A DNA stretch of 64,000 nucleotides, from assembly GCF_024294805.1 (NCBI RefSeq), contig NZ_JANCLU010000002.1:62001-126000 (forward strand), written 5' to 3'. The notes under the pieces were generated by a model. It searched no databases. It saw only the letters and a program-made list of their open reading frames with translations, and was not told the DNA's origin. Source of the stretch: Alsobacter ponti. GTDB taxonomy: Bacteria > Pseudomonadota > Alphaproteobacteria > Rhizobiales > Beijerinckiaceae. How positions within the stretch are numbered: the first letter of the stretch is position 1; each line of letters begins with the position of its first letter. Below are positions 35,361 to 43,612 of this stretch, piece after piece. Made by a program: the position numbers and the translations under genes.

Positions 35361-36068
35361 TCAGACGGCCCGCCCGACCCATGCGCCAATCACGGCTGTA
35401 GCTCCCATCGCGACCGCGCCCCAGAAGGTGACCCTCAGGGTGGGACGGAGAACGCCCGCCCCGCCGGCCCGGGCGCCGAGCGCCCCGAGCACCGCGAGTG
35501 CGGCCAGCGAGCCGCCGGATACGATCACGCTGGTCCATGTCTGGGGCGCGAGCAAAGCGAGGGCGAGCGGCAGTACGGCGCCCGAGGCAAAGGTGAGGGC
35601 TGAGGTGAGCGCCGCCTGCACGGGCCGAGCGGCAACGTGCTCGGCGATCCCGAGTTCGTCGCGCACGTGGGCCGCAAAGGCGTCCTTGCGGGTCATCTGC
35701 TCTGCGACGACGCGCGCGATCGCAGGCTCGACGCCGCGGTCCACGTAGATCTTCGTGAGCTCGTCCAACTCGGCGTCCGGCATGGTCTCGAGCTCGCGGC
35801 GCTCGCGCGCCATGTCGGCCTGCTCGGTATCGGCCTGTGAGCTCACGGAGACGTACTCGCCCGCGGCCATCGACATGGCCCCCGCCACGAGGCTGGCGAC
35901 TCCGGCGACAATGACCTCGCCCGGCCCCGCTGCCGCGGCAGCCACGCCGACGACGAGGCTCGCCGTGGAGATGATGCCGTCGTTGGCGCCGAGGACCGCG
36001 GCGCGAAGCCAGCCAATCCGCTCGATCAAGTGCGCTTCGCGGTGCAGGGGGTGCATGTCCAACTCCAT
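35361..36068 (-). CDS. VIT1/CCC1-family membrane transporter
   Basis: The 235-residue protein has the family signature RIGWLRAAVLGANDGIISTA at its N-terminus. AGAMSMAAGEYVSVSSQADTE follows, with the glutamates of the metal-binding segment (ADMARERRELETMPDAELDE). C-terminal helices end at AWVGRAV. Such proteins move iron or manganese across membranes. I chose the ATG at 36068; in-frame ATG and TTG codons at 36119 and 36131 give a longer polar N-terminus and cannot be excluded. A relic of a second copy lies at 6688-6810. Confidence 0.85.
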   Translation of the reverse strand: MELDMHPLHREAHLIERIGWLRAAVLGANDGIISTASLVVGVAAAAAGPGEVIVAGVASLVAGAMSMAAGEYVSVSSQADTEQADMARERRELETMPDAELDELTKIYVDRGVEPAIARVVAEQMTRKDAFAAHVRDELGIAEHVAARPVQAALTSALTFASGAVLPLALALLAPQTWTSVIVSGGSLAALAVLGALGARAGGAGVLRPTLRVTFWGAVAMGATAVIGAWVGRAV

Positions 36069-36234
36069 GGGAGTACTGAAGGCGCCCTCAACGTCGCGCT
36101 TCCGGACTGCCTCATCCATGAGGGGGATCAATCCCGGGACGGCCCGACGTTCCCTGTCGCTGAATCACCAATCCACCATCCACAGGCTCGCCGGAGGGAC
36201 ACCCCGCGCCTGATCCCAGGACGGAGCGAGCCTC

Positions 36235-36259
36235 AAAGAGGTATTTACAATGCCTCTTT
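36235..36259. promoter_or_regulatory. Inverted repeat in divergent VIT1/ccoN promoter region
   Basis: AAAGAGG and CCTCTTT form a 7-bp dyad with an 11-base AT-rich centre, 101 bp before ccoN. It could be an operator. No FNR box of the TTGAT-N4-ATCAA type is visible in this intergenic region. Confidence 0.35.
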
Positions 36260-36359
36260 TAGGCGTATGTTGCGCTCAAGCAGCTCATGATTCCTGCCTG
36301 CAACTTTCCGCGTCTTCCTGGTGGAAAATTGCGCCTGACCCGGCCCTGAGGCTCTTGCA

Positions 36360-38003
36360 ATGATCTCCCAACTCTCGCCCGGCGAGCGCCGCGGCGCGCT
36401 CGTCCTCTCGTGCTTGGTCGGCTGCGCCGGCCTCGCCATGGCCATTCTCGGTCGTGACGATCCGCTCGGCGGACAAGGCGCGGTGGTGATGGCCTTCGCG
36501 CTGGCCTGCGCGGGGACCGTCTCGCATGGTTATTTCACGCCGGCCCCGTCGCCGGCGAGCCGCGCCGCCTATTACGACGACCCGACACGGGCCGGCATCG
36601 TGCTGGCCATGATCTGGGCCGTCGTGGCGATGGCCGTGGGGGACTGGGTGGCGTGGCTGCTCGTCGCGCCCGACCTCACCTTCGATGCCGGCTGGTCCAG
36701 TTTCGGCCGCCTGCGACCGGTGCACACCTCCGGGGTCATCTTCGGCTTTGGCGGCAACGCGCTCATCGCCACGTCCTTCTATGTCGTGCAGCGCACTTCG
36801 CGCGCGCGCCTGCCCGACCAGCTCAGTCCCTGGTTCGTGCTCATCGGCTACAATCTGTTCTGCGTGCTCGCGGCGACGGGCTACCTGATGGGGATCACGC
36901 AGTCCAAGGAATATGCCGAGCCGGAATGGTATGCCGACATCTGGCTCGTGATCGTGTGGGTGACCTATCTGCTGCTTTATCTGCGCACGTTGGCGCGCCG
37001 GAAGGAGCCGCACATCTACGTCTCCAACTGGTATTTCCTGGCCTTCATCCTCGTCGTTGCCGTCCTGCACATCGTCAACAACCTGGCCGTGCCGGTCTCG
37101 TGGGGCCACGCGAAGAGTTATTCCGCCTTCTCCGGCGTGCAGGACGCCATGACCGAGTGGTGGTACGGCCACAATGCCGTGGCGTTCTTCCTGACATCGG
37201 GCTTCCTCGGCATGCTTTATTACTTCATGCCGAAGCGGGCGGGCCGCCCTGTGTTCTCTTACCGGCTGTCGATCATCAGCTTCTGGGGCATTACCTTCAT
37301 GTATATGTGGGCGGGCTCGCACCACCTGCATTACACGGCGCTGCCGCAATGGGTGCAGACGCTGGGCATGACCTTCTCGCTCATGTTGCTTGTGCCGTCC
37401 TGGGCGTCGGCCACCAACGCGCTGCTGACGCTGAACGGGGCGTGGCACAAGGTGCGCGACGACGCCACGCTGCGCTTCATGATGACGGCGGCGGTGTTCT
37501 ACGGCCTGACGACCTTCGAGGGATCGTTCATGGCCATCCGCCCCGTGAACTCCCTGTCGCACTACACGGACTGGACGATCGGCCATGTCCATGCCGGGGC
37601 GCTGGGCTGGGTGGCGCTTATCACCTTCGGGGCCTTCTACAGCATCGTCCCCCAGCTCTGGGGCCGCAGGGCGATGCATTCGGCCCGGCTCGTCGAGGTC
37701 CATTACTGGCTCGCGATCGCCGGAACCGTCGTCTACGTCATCTCGATGTGGAACTCGGGCATCGTGCAGGGCCTCATGTGGAGGACCTACAACGACAGCG
37801 GGACGCTGGCCTATTCCTTCGTCGATTCACTCGTGGCCATGCACCCCTATTACACCCTGCGCGCCATCGGTGGGTTCATGTTCCTCGCCGGCACAGCCGT
37901 CGGCGCATGGAACATCTGGAAGACCATGCAGGCCGAGGCGCCGGTGGCCGCGCTCGATTTGGTCGACGCGCCGATCCATCCCGACCTCCAGCCCGCGGAG
38001 TAA
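36360..38003 (+). CDS. ccoN: cbb3 cytochrome oxidase subunit I (CcoN)
   Basis: The 547-residue catalytic subunit has twelve predicted helices. Haem and CuB histidines are recognisable in LRPVHTSGVIFGFGGNALIA, EWWYGHNAVAFF, WAGSHHLHYTALP and DWTIGHVHAGALG. It reduces O2 with high affinity in the inner membrane. It is a normal length for CcoN and is followed 6 bp later by ccoO. The start ATG lies just after a promoter region shared with the divergent VIT1 gene. Confidence 0.97.
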   Translation: MISQLSPGERRGALVLSCLVGCAGLAMAILGRDDPLGGQGAVVMAFALACAGTVSHGYFTPAPSPASRAAYYDDPTRAGIVLAMIWAVVAMAVGDWVAWLLVAPDLTFDAGWSSFGRLRPVHTSGVIFGFGGNALIATSFYVVQRTSRARLPDQLSPWFVLIGYNLFCVLAATGYLMGITQSKEYAEPEWYADIWLVIVWVTYLLLYLRTLARRKEPHIYVSNWYFLAFILVVAVLHIVNNLAVPVSWGHAKSYSAFSGVQDAMTEWWYGHNAVAFFLTSGFLGMLYYFMPKRAGRPVFSYRLSIISFWGITFMYMWAGSHHLHYTALPQWVQTLGMTFSLMLLVPSWASATNALLTLNGAWHKVRDDATLRFMMTAAVFYGLTTFEGSFMAIRPVNSLSHYTDWTIGHVHAGALGWVALITFGAFYSIVPQLWGRRAMHSARLVEVHYWLAIAGTVVYVISMWNSGIVQGLMWRTYNDSGTLAYSFVDSLVAMHPYYTLRAIGGFMFLAGTAVGAWNIWKTMQAEAPVAALDLVDAPIHPDLQPAE

Positions 38004-38009
38004 GCCCCG

Positions 38010-38741
38010 ATGTTTGGCTTTCATTACCGGCTGGAGCGCCACGCGCTCCGCTTCGTGCTGGCTGTGGTCCTGGTGGCGGGGATCGGCGGCTTCGTCGAGA
38101 TCGCGCCTCTCTTCACCATCTCGGAGACGGTCGAGACCGTTCCCGACATGCGGGTCTACACGCCGCTCGAGGTGGCCGGGCGCAACATCTACATCCGGGA
38201 AGGCTGCTATGCCTGCCACTCTCAGATGATCCGCACGCTGCGCGACGATGTGGAACGCTACGGCCCCTATTCGCTCGCGGTGGAGTCGAAATACGACCAT
38301 CCTATGCTGTGGGGCTCCAAGCGCACCGGACCGGACCTGGCGCGCATCGGCGCCAAATATTCGGACGAATGGCAGGTCGCCCATCTCGTCAACCCGCGCG
38401 ACGTGGTGCCGGAATCCAAAATGCCGGCCTATGCCTGGCTGGCTCGCACGCCGCTGAAGATGGGCGATCTCGGCCTGCATATGGCGGCGCTGCGCCGGGT
38501 GGGCGTGCCCTATACGGACGAGATGATCGCCAACGCGCCGGGCGACGCCTATGGGCAGGCCTCCCCTGACAGTCCCTACGCCGCCGGCGTGACGAAACGC
38601 TATGGCGACGCCACCAATGTCCGCGCCTTCGCCGGGCAGCCCGGTCATGTGACGGAGATGGACGCCCTCGTCGCCTATCTGCAGATCCTCGGCCATCTGA
38701 CCGACGCCGCGCATGTGCAGCAGGCCCAGGCTGCCCAGTGA
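38010..38741 (+). CDS. ccoO: cbb3 oxidase subunit II, monohaem cytochrome c (CcoO)
   Basis: The 243-residue membrane-anchored cytochrome has an N-terminal helix (FVLAVVLVAGIGGFVEIAPL) and a haem-c site CYACHSQ (C66, C69, H70). The distal Met is probably in SKMPAYAWL. It passes electrons from CcoP to the catalytic subunit. It is followed by ccoQ with 10 bp between. Confidence 0.97.
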   Translation: MFGFHYRLERHALRFVLAVVLVAGIGGFVEIAPLFTISETVETVPDMRVYTPLEVAGRNIYIREGCYACHSQMIRTLRDDVERYGPYSLAVESKYDHPMLWGSKRTGPDLARIGAKYSDEWQVAHLVNPRDVVPESKMPAYAWLARTPLKMGDLGLHMAALRRVGVPYTDEMIANAPGDAYGQASPDSPYAAGVTKRYGDATNVRAFAGQPGHVTEMDALVAYLQILGHLTDAAHVQQAQAAQ

Positions 38742-38751
38742 GGATCACGCG

Positions 38752-38916
38752 ATGACTCATGATTTCGCGCTCTGGCTATCCAAGTCGGTCGGCCTGTTCT
38801 GGCTGATCGGCATGTCGCTCGGCGTGCTCGCCTACACCTTCTGGCCCTCGAACCAGAAGCGCTTCAGGGACGCGGCCAACTCCGTCATTGAGGATGAGGA
38901 CAAGCCATGGCGGTAG
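38752..38916 (+). CDS. ccoQ: cbb3 oxidase small subunit CcoQ
   Basis: The 54-residue single-helix protein (VGLFWLIGMSLGVLAYTFWP, then SNQKRFRDAAN) is typical of CcoQ, which helps complex stability. It starts at ATG 38752; an upstream in-frame start lies inside ccoO. Its end overlaps ccoP by 10 bp. Confidence 0.92.
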   Translation: MTHDFALWLSKSVGLFWLIGMSLGVLAYTFWPSNQKRFRDAANSVIEDEDKPWR

Positions 38917-39785
38917 AAGAACGCGACCCCCATTCGGGTTACCTGACCACGGGCCATGAGTGGAACGGCATCAAGGAATTGAACACGCCTGTGCCGCGTC
39001 CGGTCTATGTCTTCCTGCTGCTCACGGCGCTGTTCGCTGTCGTCTATTGGGTGCTGATGCCGGCCTGGCCAGTGGGGCGCACCTACACGAAAGGGCTGCT
39101 CGGCGTCGACCAGCGCACGGCCGTGACTTCGCTGCTCCGCGACGCCGCCGCCGATCGCGCCGCATGGACGAAGCGCATCGAGACCGCCGACTTTGCCGAG
39201 ATCCAGGCCGATCCGGCCCTGATGCAGACGGTGCGGGACACTGGGCGCACTCTGTTCGGCGACAATTGCGCAGCATGCCATGGCCGTGAGGCGCAGGGCG
39301 GCCGGGGCTTCCCGACGCTGACCTCACAATCCTGGCTCTGGGGCGGCGACCCCGCCGACATTGCCGAGACGATCCGCGTCGGCATCAATTCCAGTCACAA
39401 GGACACGCGGACATCCCAGATGCCGGCCTTTGGCCGCGACAAATTGCTCGACCGGCAGCAAATCGAGGCTGTCATTGCCTATGTCCGCTCGTTGTCGCAG
39501 GCCACCGCGTCGCAGGGCGGGACCGCCCCGCCTATCGAGGCCGGTCGCGAAGTTTTCGCGGGCAATTGCGCCCCATGCCATGGCGAGGATGCGAAGGGCA
39601 TCGGCGCCGGCGCGCCGGACCTGACAGATTCCTTCTGGCTCTATGGCGGCGACGCGGACTCGCTCTACCGCACGCTGATGCACGGGCGGCAGGGCCACAT
39701 GCCCACCTGGGAAGGACGCCTGACGCTCGCCGACCGCAGGATCCTGGCGCTCTATCTCACGGATATGCGCAGGAGTACGCCATGA
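38907..39785 (+). CDS. ccoP: cbb3 oxidase subunit III, dihaem cytochrome c (CcoP)
   Basis: The 292-residue protein has one N-terminal helix (VYVFLLLTALFAVVYWVL) and two haem-c sites, CAACH (121-125) and CAPCH (221-225). It accepts electrons from soluble cytochromes or the bc1 complex. The stop overlaps the following small gene as ATGA. Confidence 0.97.
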   Translation: MAVEERDPHSGYLTTGHEWNGIKELNTPVPRPVYVFLLLTALFAVVYWVLMPAWPVGRTYTKGLLGVDQRTAVTSLLRDAAADRAAWTKRIETADFAEIQADPALMQTVRDTGRTLFGDNCAACHGREAQGGRGFPTLTSQSWLWGGDPADIAETIRVGINSSHKDTRTSQMPAFGRDKLLDRQQIEAVIAYVRSLSQATASQGGTAPPIEAGREVFAGNCAPCHGEDAKGIGAGAPDLTDSFWLYGGDADSLYRTLMHGRQGHMPTWEGRLTLADRRILALYLTDMRRSTP

Positions 39786-40012
39786 ACGTAGCTTCCCTTG
39801 CGGCGATCCGCCGCTTCGGGATGCGCCCGCGGCGGCTGGTTGCTCTGGCGGTTACGGCCGGTGTGCTGATCGTGCTGGCGGCCAATGCGCACCTTGTCTA
39901 TGTCGCGGTGACCTCGCAGCCCGATTGCGTTGCCCACACCATCGACATGGCCGCGCCCGGATCGCCGGCCCTGCGCGCCGCCGAATCCGGCTGTTCTCCC
40001 CCATCTCCATGA
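39782..40012 (+). CDS. Small membrane protein coupled to ccoP
   Basis: The 76-residue protein has one predicted helix (LVALAVTAGVLIVLAANAHL) and two cysteines in a short periplasmic tail (QPDCVAH, ESGCSPP). Its ATG overlaps the ccoP stop by four bases, so it is co-translated with the oxidase. I do not recognise a named family. Its position suggests an oxidase-associated role. Confidence 0.75.
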   Translation: MNVASLAAIRRFGMRPRRLVALAVTAGVLIVLAANAHLVYVAVTSQPDCVAHTIDMAAPGSPALRAAESGCSPPSP

Positions 40013-40025
40013 AGAGGGTCGGCCA

Positions 40026-40823
40026 GTGACCGTCATTCCCGCAGTTCGCCCGCCGCTTCCGCGCACAACGCCCTATGCGCGACATTTGCCCGCCACGCAC
40101 GCGCTTGCCTGGTTTGCCGGAGGCTGGAAGGACCTTGCCGCAAATCCCGGACCCAGCCTCGCCTATGGCGCGGCGGTGACGGCCGCCTCATGGGTGGTCA
40201 TCTTCGCCATGGTGCGCACCGGTTGGGACTCCGTCCTCTTTCCGGCGCTCGCGGGCTTTATGGTTCTCGGGCCGCTCTTTGCCATCGGCCTCTACGAGAA
40301 AAGCCGGCGTCTGGAGCATGGCCAACCGGCGACGCTGGCGGCGATGCTGCGCGTGCGCGCCACCTCGGGCGGGCAGATCCTCTTCGTCGGCCTGCTGCTG
40401 TGCCTGTTGTTCCTGCTGTGGATGCGCGCCGCGGTGATCATCTACGCGCTATTCTTCGGCATGCGGCCCTTTCCCGGGCTCGAGCACGTCGCGCCGATGC
40501 TGTTTACCACGCCCATGGGGTGGACCATGCTCGCCGTCGGCACGCTGGTCGGCGGCCTCTTCGCCGCCTTCTCCTTTGCGGTGAGCGCATTCTCAATCCC
40601 GATGCTGCTCGCCGAAAAGGTCGACGCACTGACGGCCATGGGACGCAGTGTCGCGATGGTGGGCAGCAACCTGCCCGTCATGCTGGCCTGGGGCGCGCTC
40701 GTGCTGGCGGTATTCCTCGGCTGCATCGTGACGGGACTGGCGGGCCTCATCGTCGGCTTTCCCTTGCTCGGGCACGGCACCTGGCGCGCCTATCGGCAGT
40801 TGTCCCTCACGTTCAAGTCCTGA
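40026..40823 (+). CDS. DUF2189-family integral membrane protein
   Basis: The 265-residue protein has six predicted helices. The N-terminal AWFAGGWKDLAANPGPSLAY and central GPLFAIGLYEKSRRLEHGQP are characteristic of DUF2189. It starts at GTG 40026 with SD AAGAGGG; the open frame upstream overlaps the preceding gene in a different frame. DUF2189 proteins often lie next to cytochrome oxidase genes, as here. The function is unknown. Confidence 0.85.
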   Translation: MTVIPAVRPPLPRTTPYARHLPATHALAWFAGGWKDLAANPGPSLAYGAAVTAASWVVIFAMVRTGWDSVLFPALAGFMVLGPLFAIGLYEKSRRLEHGQPATLAAMLRVRATSGGQILFVGLLLCLLFLLWMRAAVIIYALFFGMRPFPGLEHVAPMLFTTPMGWTMLAVGTLVGGLFAAFSFAVSAFSIPMLLAEKVDALTAMGRSVAMVGSNLPVMLAWGALVLAVFLGCIVTGLAGLIVGFPLLGHGTWRAYRQLSLTFKS

Positions 40824-40892
40824 CCGCCTCTCAGACCTTGACGGCCACCGCGACTTTTCTGGAATTCTGCCGCGGGCTGGAGTGAATCGATC

Positions 40893-42083
40893 GTGAGCCT
40901 TTTGCTGTCCCCGAGAGACCTCGCCGAACTCGTCGCCTTTCGGCACGCGCTGCACCGCGCGCCGGACTTGTCGCGGCACGAAGAAGCCACCGCGCGAAGG
41001 GTTGTGGAGGCGCTGCAGCCCACGGGACCGGACCGGGTGGTCACAGGGCTCGGCGGCCATGGCGTCGCGGCTGTTTATCAGGGTCCGGTGCCAGGACCGA
41101 CCGTCATGGTTCGCTGCGAACTCGATGGTCTGCCGATCCAGGAGACCTCGGAGATCCCGCATCGCTCGTCGATCCCCGGCAAGGGGCATTTGTGCGGGCA
41201 TGACGGGCACATGGCGACGCTGGTGGGCCTTGCGCGGCTTCTCGGCGCCGATCGGCCGCGGCGCGGCCGTGCGGTCCTGCTGTTCCAGCCCGCGGAGGAG
41301 GACGGTTCGGGCGCCGCTGCCGTGATCGCCGATCCGCGCTTTGCCGAGATCGCACCGGACTGGGCTTTCGCCCTGCACAACATGCCGGGGATCCCGCTGG
41401 GCGCGGCGGCGCTCGCGCCCGGTCCGGCGAACTGCGCCTCGCGCGGGCTTGCAATTTCATTCAGCGGCAAGACCTCTCACGCCTCCCAGCCCGAAGCGGG
41501 CATTTCCCCCGCGCGCGCCCTCGCGCGACTGATCCCGGCCCTGGAGCAATTGGGGCCGGGCGGCGAGACCGCGCCAGGCTTTCGGCTCGTCACGATCACG
41601 CACGCGCGCATGGGCGAGCCCGCCTTCGGCATCTCACCCGGGGAGGCGGAGTTGTGGGTGACGCTGCGCACGCTGGCGGACGACGACATGACCGGACTGG
41701 TCGGCGACGCGAGGCGTCTCATCGAGAGGGAGGCGGCTGCGCACGGGCTCGCGGTGTCCATGAGCGAGCATGACGTCTTCCATGCCTGCACCAACGATCC
41801 GCAGGCGACGTCGTACCTGATGGAGGCGTTGAACGCGGAAGGGATTGCAGTCGTGCCCGGCCACTTGCCCATGCGCGCTTCGGAGGATTTCGGGCTTTTC
41901 GGGCGCCAGGCAAAGTCGGCCATGTTCCTGCTAGGAGCCGGTGAAGATCATCCTCGCCTCCACAACCCGGACTATGACTATCCGGATGCGCTCATCGGCG
42001 TGGGTGTCGGCGTTCTCCATCGTGCGCTGCGGGACGTACTGGAGAACGCGAGCAAATCCCCTCGTCAGAGGCATGCGCGCTGA
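40893..42083 (+). CDS. M20-family amidohydrolase (hippurate hydrolase/aminoacylase type)
   Basis: The 396-residue zinc-dependent amidohydrolase has RCELDGLP (residues ~75-82), CGHDGHMATL with C and H metal ligands, PAEEDGSGA with the catalytic Glu and bridging residues, and ALHNMPG. A lid domain follows in the middle, and the final metal histidine lies near AGEDHPRLHNP. Members cleave N-acyl amino acids or similar amides. The start is GTG 40893; no better ATG precedes the family N-terminus. Confidence 0.92.
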   Translation: MSLLLSPRDLAELVAFRHALHRAPDLSRHEEATARRVVEALQPTGPDRVVTGLGGHGVAAVYQGPVPGPTVMVRCELDGLPIQETSEIPHRSSIPGKGHLCGHDGHMATLVGLARLLGADRPRRGRAVLLFQPAEEDGSGAAAVIADPRFAEIAPDWAFALHNMPGIPLGAAALAPGPANCASRGLAISFSGKTSHASQPEAGISPARALARLIPALEQLGPGGETAPGFRLVTITHARMGEPAFGISPGEAELWVTLRTLADDDMTGLVGDARRLIEREAAAHGLAVSMSEHDVFHACTNDPQATSYLMEALNAEGIAVVPGHLPMRASEDFGLFGRQAKSAMFLLGAGEDHPRLHNPDYDYPDALIGVGVGVLHRALRDVLENASKSPRQRHAR

Positions 42084-42186
42084 AATCGCCACCCCGGCGG
42101 AGACATATGATGCCCTGGCGCCGCTCGCCGAGATCCGTGCGGCTGGCCTGAAATATCTCCTCACAGGCGCAGACGGGGCGCAGACG

Positions 42187-43542
42187 TCAATCGAACAGGT
42201 TCACCGTCGAAAACGGCTCGAACGACCACGGTCTGAACCGGCTCAAAGTGAACCTTGTTCGTTGCCCGGGCTGAACATGAACACGTAAATAATTATACTC
42301 TTCTTTGCGTGGCTGTCCCTTCCAATAGAGATCTGGAGGATAGTTCTCAGGCACGTCGATGCTCATGCGGCCGGGCAGTATCGAGTCCTGTTCGGCCCCT
42401 CCGTTCCCGAGCAGCAGATATTTCACGCCGTCGACTTCGTAGAGCTCGGTCGTGTGCACATGACCATTGAAGACAACTATCTCCAGGTCTCTTGCGTAGG
42501 GCGCGATAACCCTGTGGGGGTTTTGCGGCTCAGGGATGGGCCCTATGCTGGAACGGCAGAACGCGGGCGCGTGAAAACTAATGAAGACCTTGCGGATGCC
42601 GCTCGTCTTGGCCTGTTCCAGCCACTCCTTCAGCTCCGCCATCTGTGCTTCGTACTGCGGCCGCTCGGCATCCCATGACGATGGTGAGCGATAATCGTAC
42701 TTGCCAGTCCACAAGAAGATAAACCGCACGCCATACAAATCGAAGTGGTAGATCAACCTCTTGTCGCTCACCCCGAACTGGCTCAAATGGGGAAAGACCT
42801 GCAACAAAGCTTGCGCGGCGGGATCGCCCCACACTTCGTGGTTGCCAACGGCAGGAAAAACGCGCCCGGGTAGTCCGGTCGCGCGCATCGCGGCGTCCGG
42901 AGGCGGCAGCCGGTCCAGCAAATTATCGTGGAGGAGCCTCCAGTACGGGTTCTCGGAAGGCGTTGGGCCTTGATAGCCCCACCAAACCAGGTCGCCCGTG
43001 CTGATGATGAACTGTGCCTTGCCGCTCTGGATTTCCGCTCCAATTTCGCGGGCGACCCATGCGCCGCCAAACAGTCGGAAAATGGTCCGGCGCACGCCCG
43101 GAAGCAATTTGATGTCCTCAACCGACGCTTCGGTGACCCAACCCTTCTCGACCGTCAGAGTGGTGATTTCACTCTTGGTCCAGAGAGGCATGACAATCTG
43201 CACCAGTTCGTGGGTCTCAGGATCGTAGGTGAGACTGATCTCTCTCCTGACGGTCTCCTCCGCGACTTTCTCGGGAAGAATAAGGGCAAACATGACCGTC
43301 AGCAGTTTGATTGCTTCTTCCCGTTCCTCCAGCTTGAACGGGAGGTACAGCATCGGCCGCGAGTCGCCGTACACAAGGAACGAAAATCCGGAGGGCTCTT
43401 GGGCAGCAGCGCTCCCTGCAAGGCTGGTCAAAGCGGCAGGGGCGACGGAAAGCGCCGCAAGGGCAGAGATCAGGTCTCGCCGGTCGAGCGCGCCGCTTCG
43501 GAAGGCTGATGGCCTGTCGGGTCGAGTGGAGCCCTCGTTCAT
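42187..43542 (-). CDS. Exported calcineurin-like metallophosphoesterase
   Basis: The 451-residue protein has a signal segment with an arginine pair (LDRRDLISALAALSVAPAAL). All metallophosphoesterase metal motifs are present: FLVYGDSRPM, STGDLVWWGYQ, VGNHEVWG, SFHAP and FNGHVHTTELY. It hydrolyses phosphoester or phosphodiester bonds in the periplasm; the substrate is unknown. An insert of about 90 residues lies between the first and second metal motifs. It is 70 bp upstream of the sulfatase gene on the same strand. Confidence 0.9.
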   Translation of the reverse strand: MNEGSTRPDRPSAFRSGALDRRDLISALAALSVAPAALTSLAGSAAAQEPSGFSFLVYGDSRPMLYLPFKLEEREEAIKLLTVMFALILPEKVAEETVRREISLTYDPETHELVQIVMPLWTKSEITTLTVEKGWVTEASVEDIKLLPGVRRTIFRLFGGAWVAREIGAEIQSGKAQFIISTGDLVWWGYQGPTPSENPYWRLLHDNLLDRLPPPDAAMRATGLPGRVFPAVGNHEVWGDPAAQALLQVFPHLSQFGVSDKRLIYHFDLYGVRFIFLWTGKYDYRSPSSWDAERPQYEAQMAELKEWLEQAKTSGIRKVFISFHAPAFCRSSIGPIPEPQNPHRVIAPYARDLEIVVFNGHVHTTELYEVDGVKYLLLGNGGAEQDSILPGRMSIDVPENYPPDLYWKGQPRKEEYNYLRVHVQPGQRTRFTLSRFRPWSFEPFSTVNLFD

Positions 43543-43577
43543 GGCATCCGCCTTTGTTTAGTCAGAACCGTGTCCAA

Positions 43578-43608
43578 GCGACGCCGGGACCACACAGCCC
43601 GGCGTCGC
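43578..43608 (-). terminator. Hairpin just after the sulfatase gene
   Basis: The two arms 43578-43588 (GCGACGCCGGG) and 43598-43608 form a perfect 11-bp stem with a 9-base loop, 5 bp past the sulfatase stop on the minus strand. It lacks a strong U-tract, so termination is probable but may not be complete. Downstream lies the metallophosphoesterase gene in the same orientation. Confidence 0.6.
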
Positions 43609-43612
43609 AGCG

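Noticed and set aside
41941-42288. Small plus-strand frame between the amidohydrolase and metallophosphoesterase genes
   Set aside because: Mostly inside known genes; the free part is short and has no recognisable motif.
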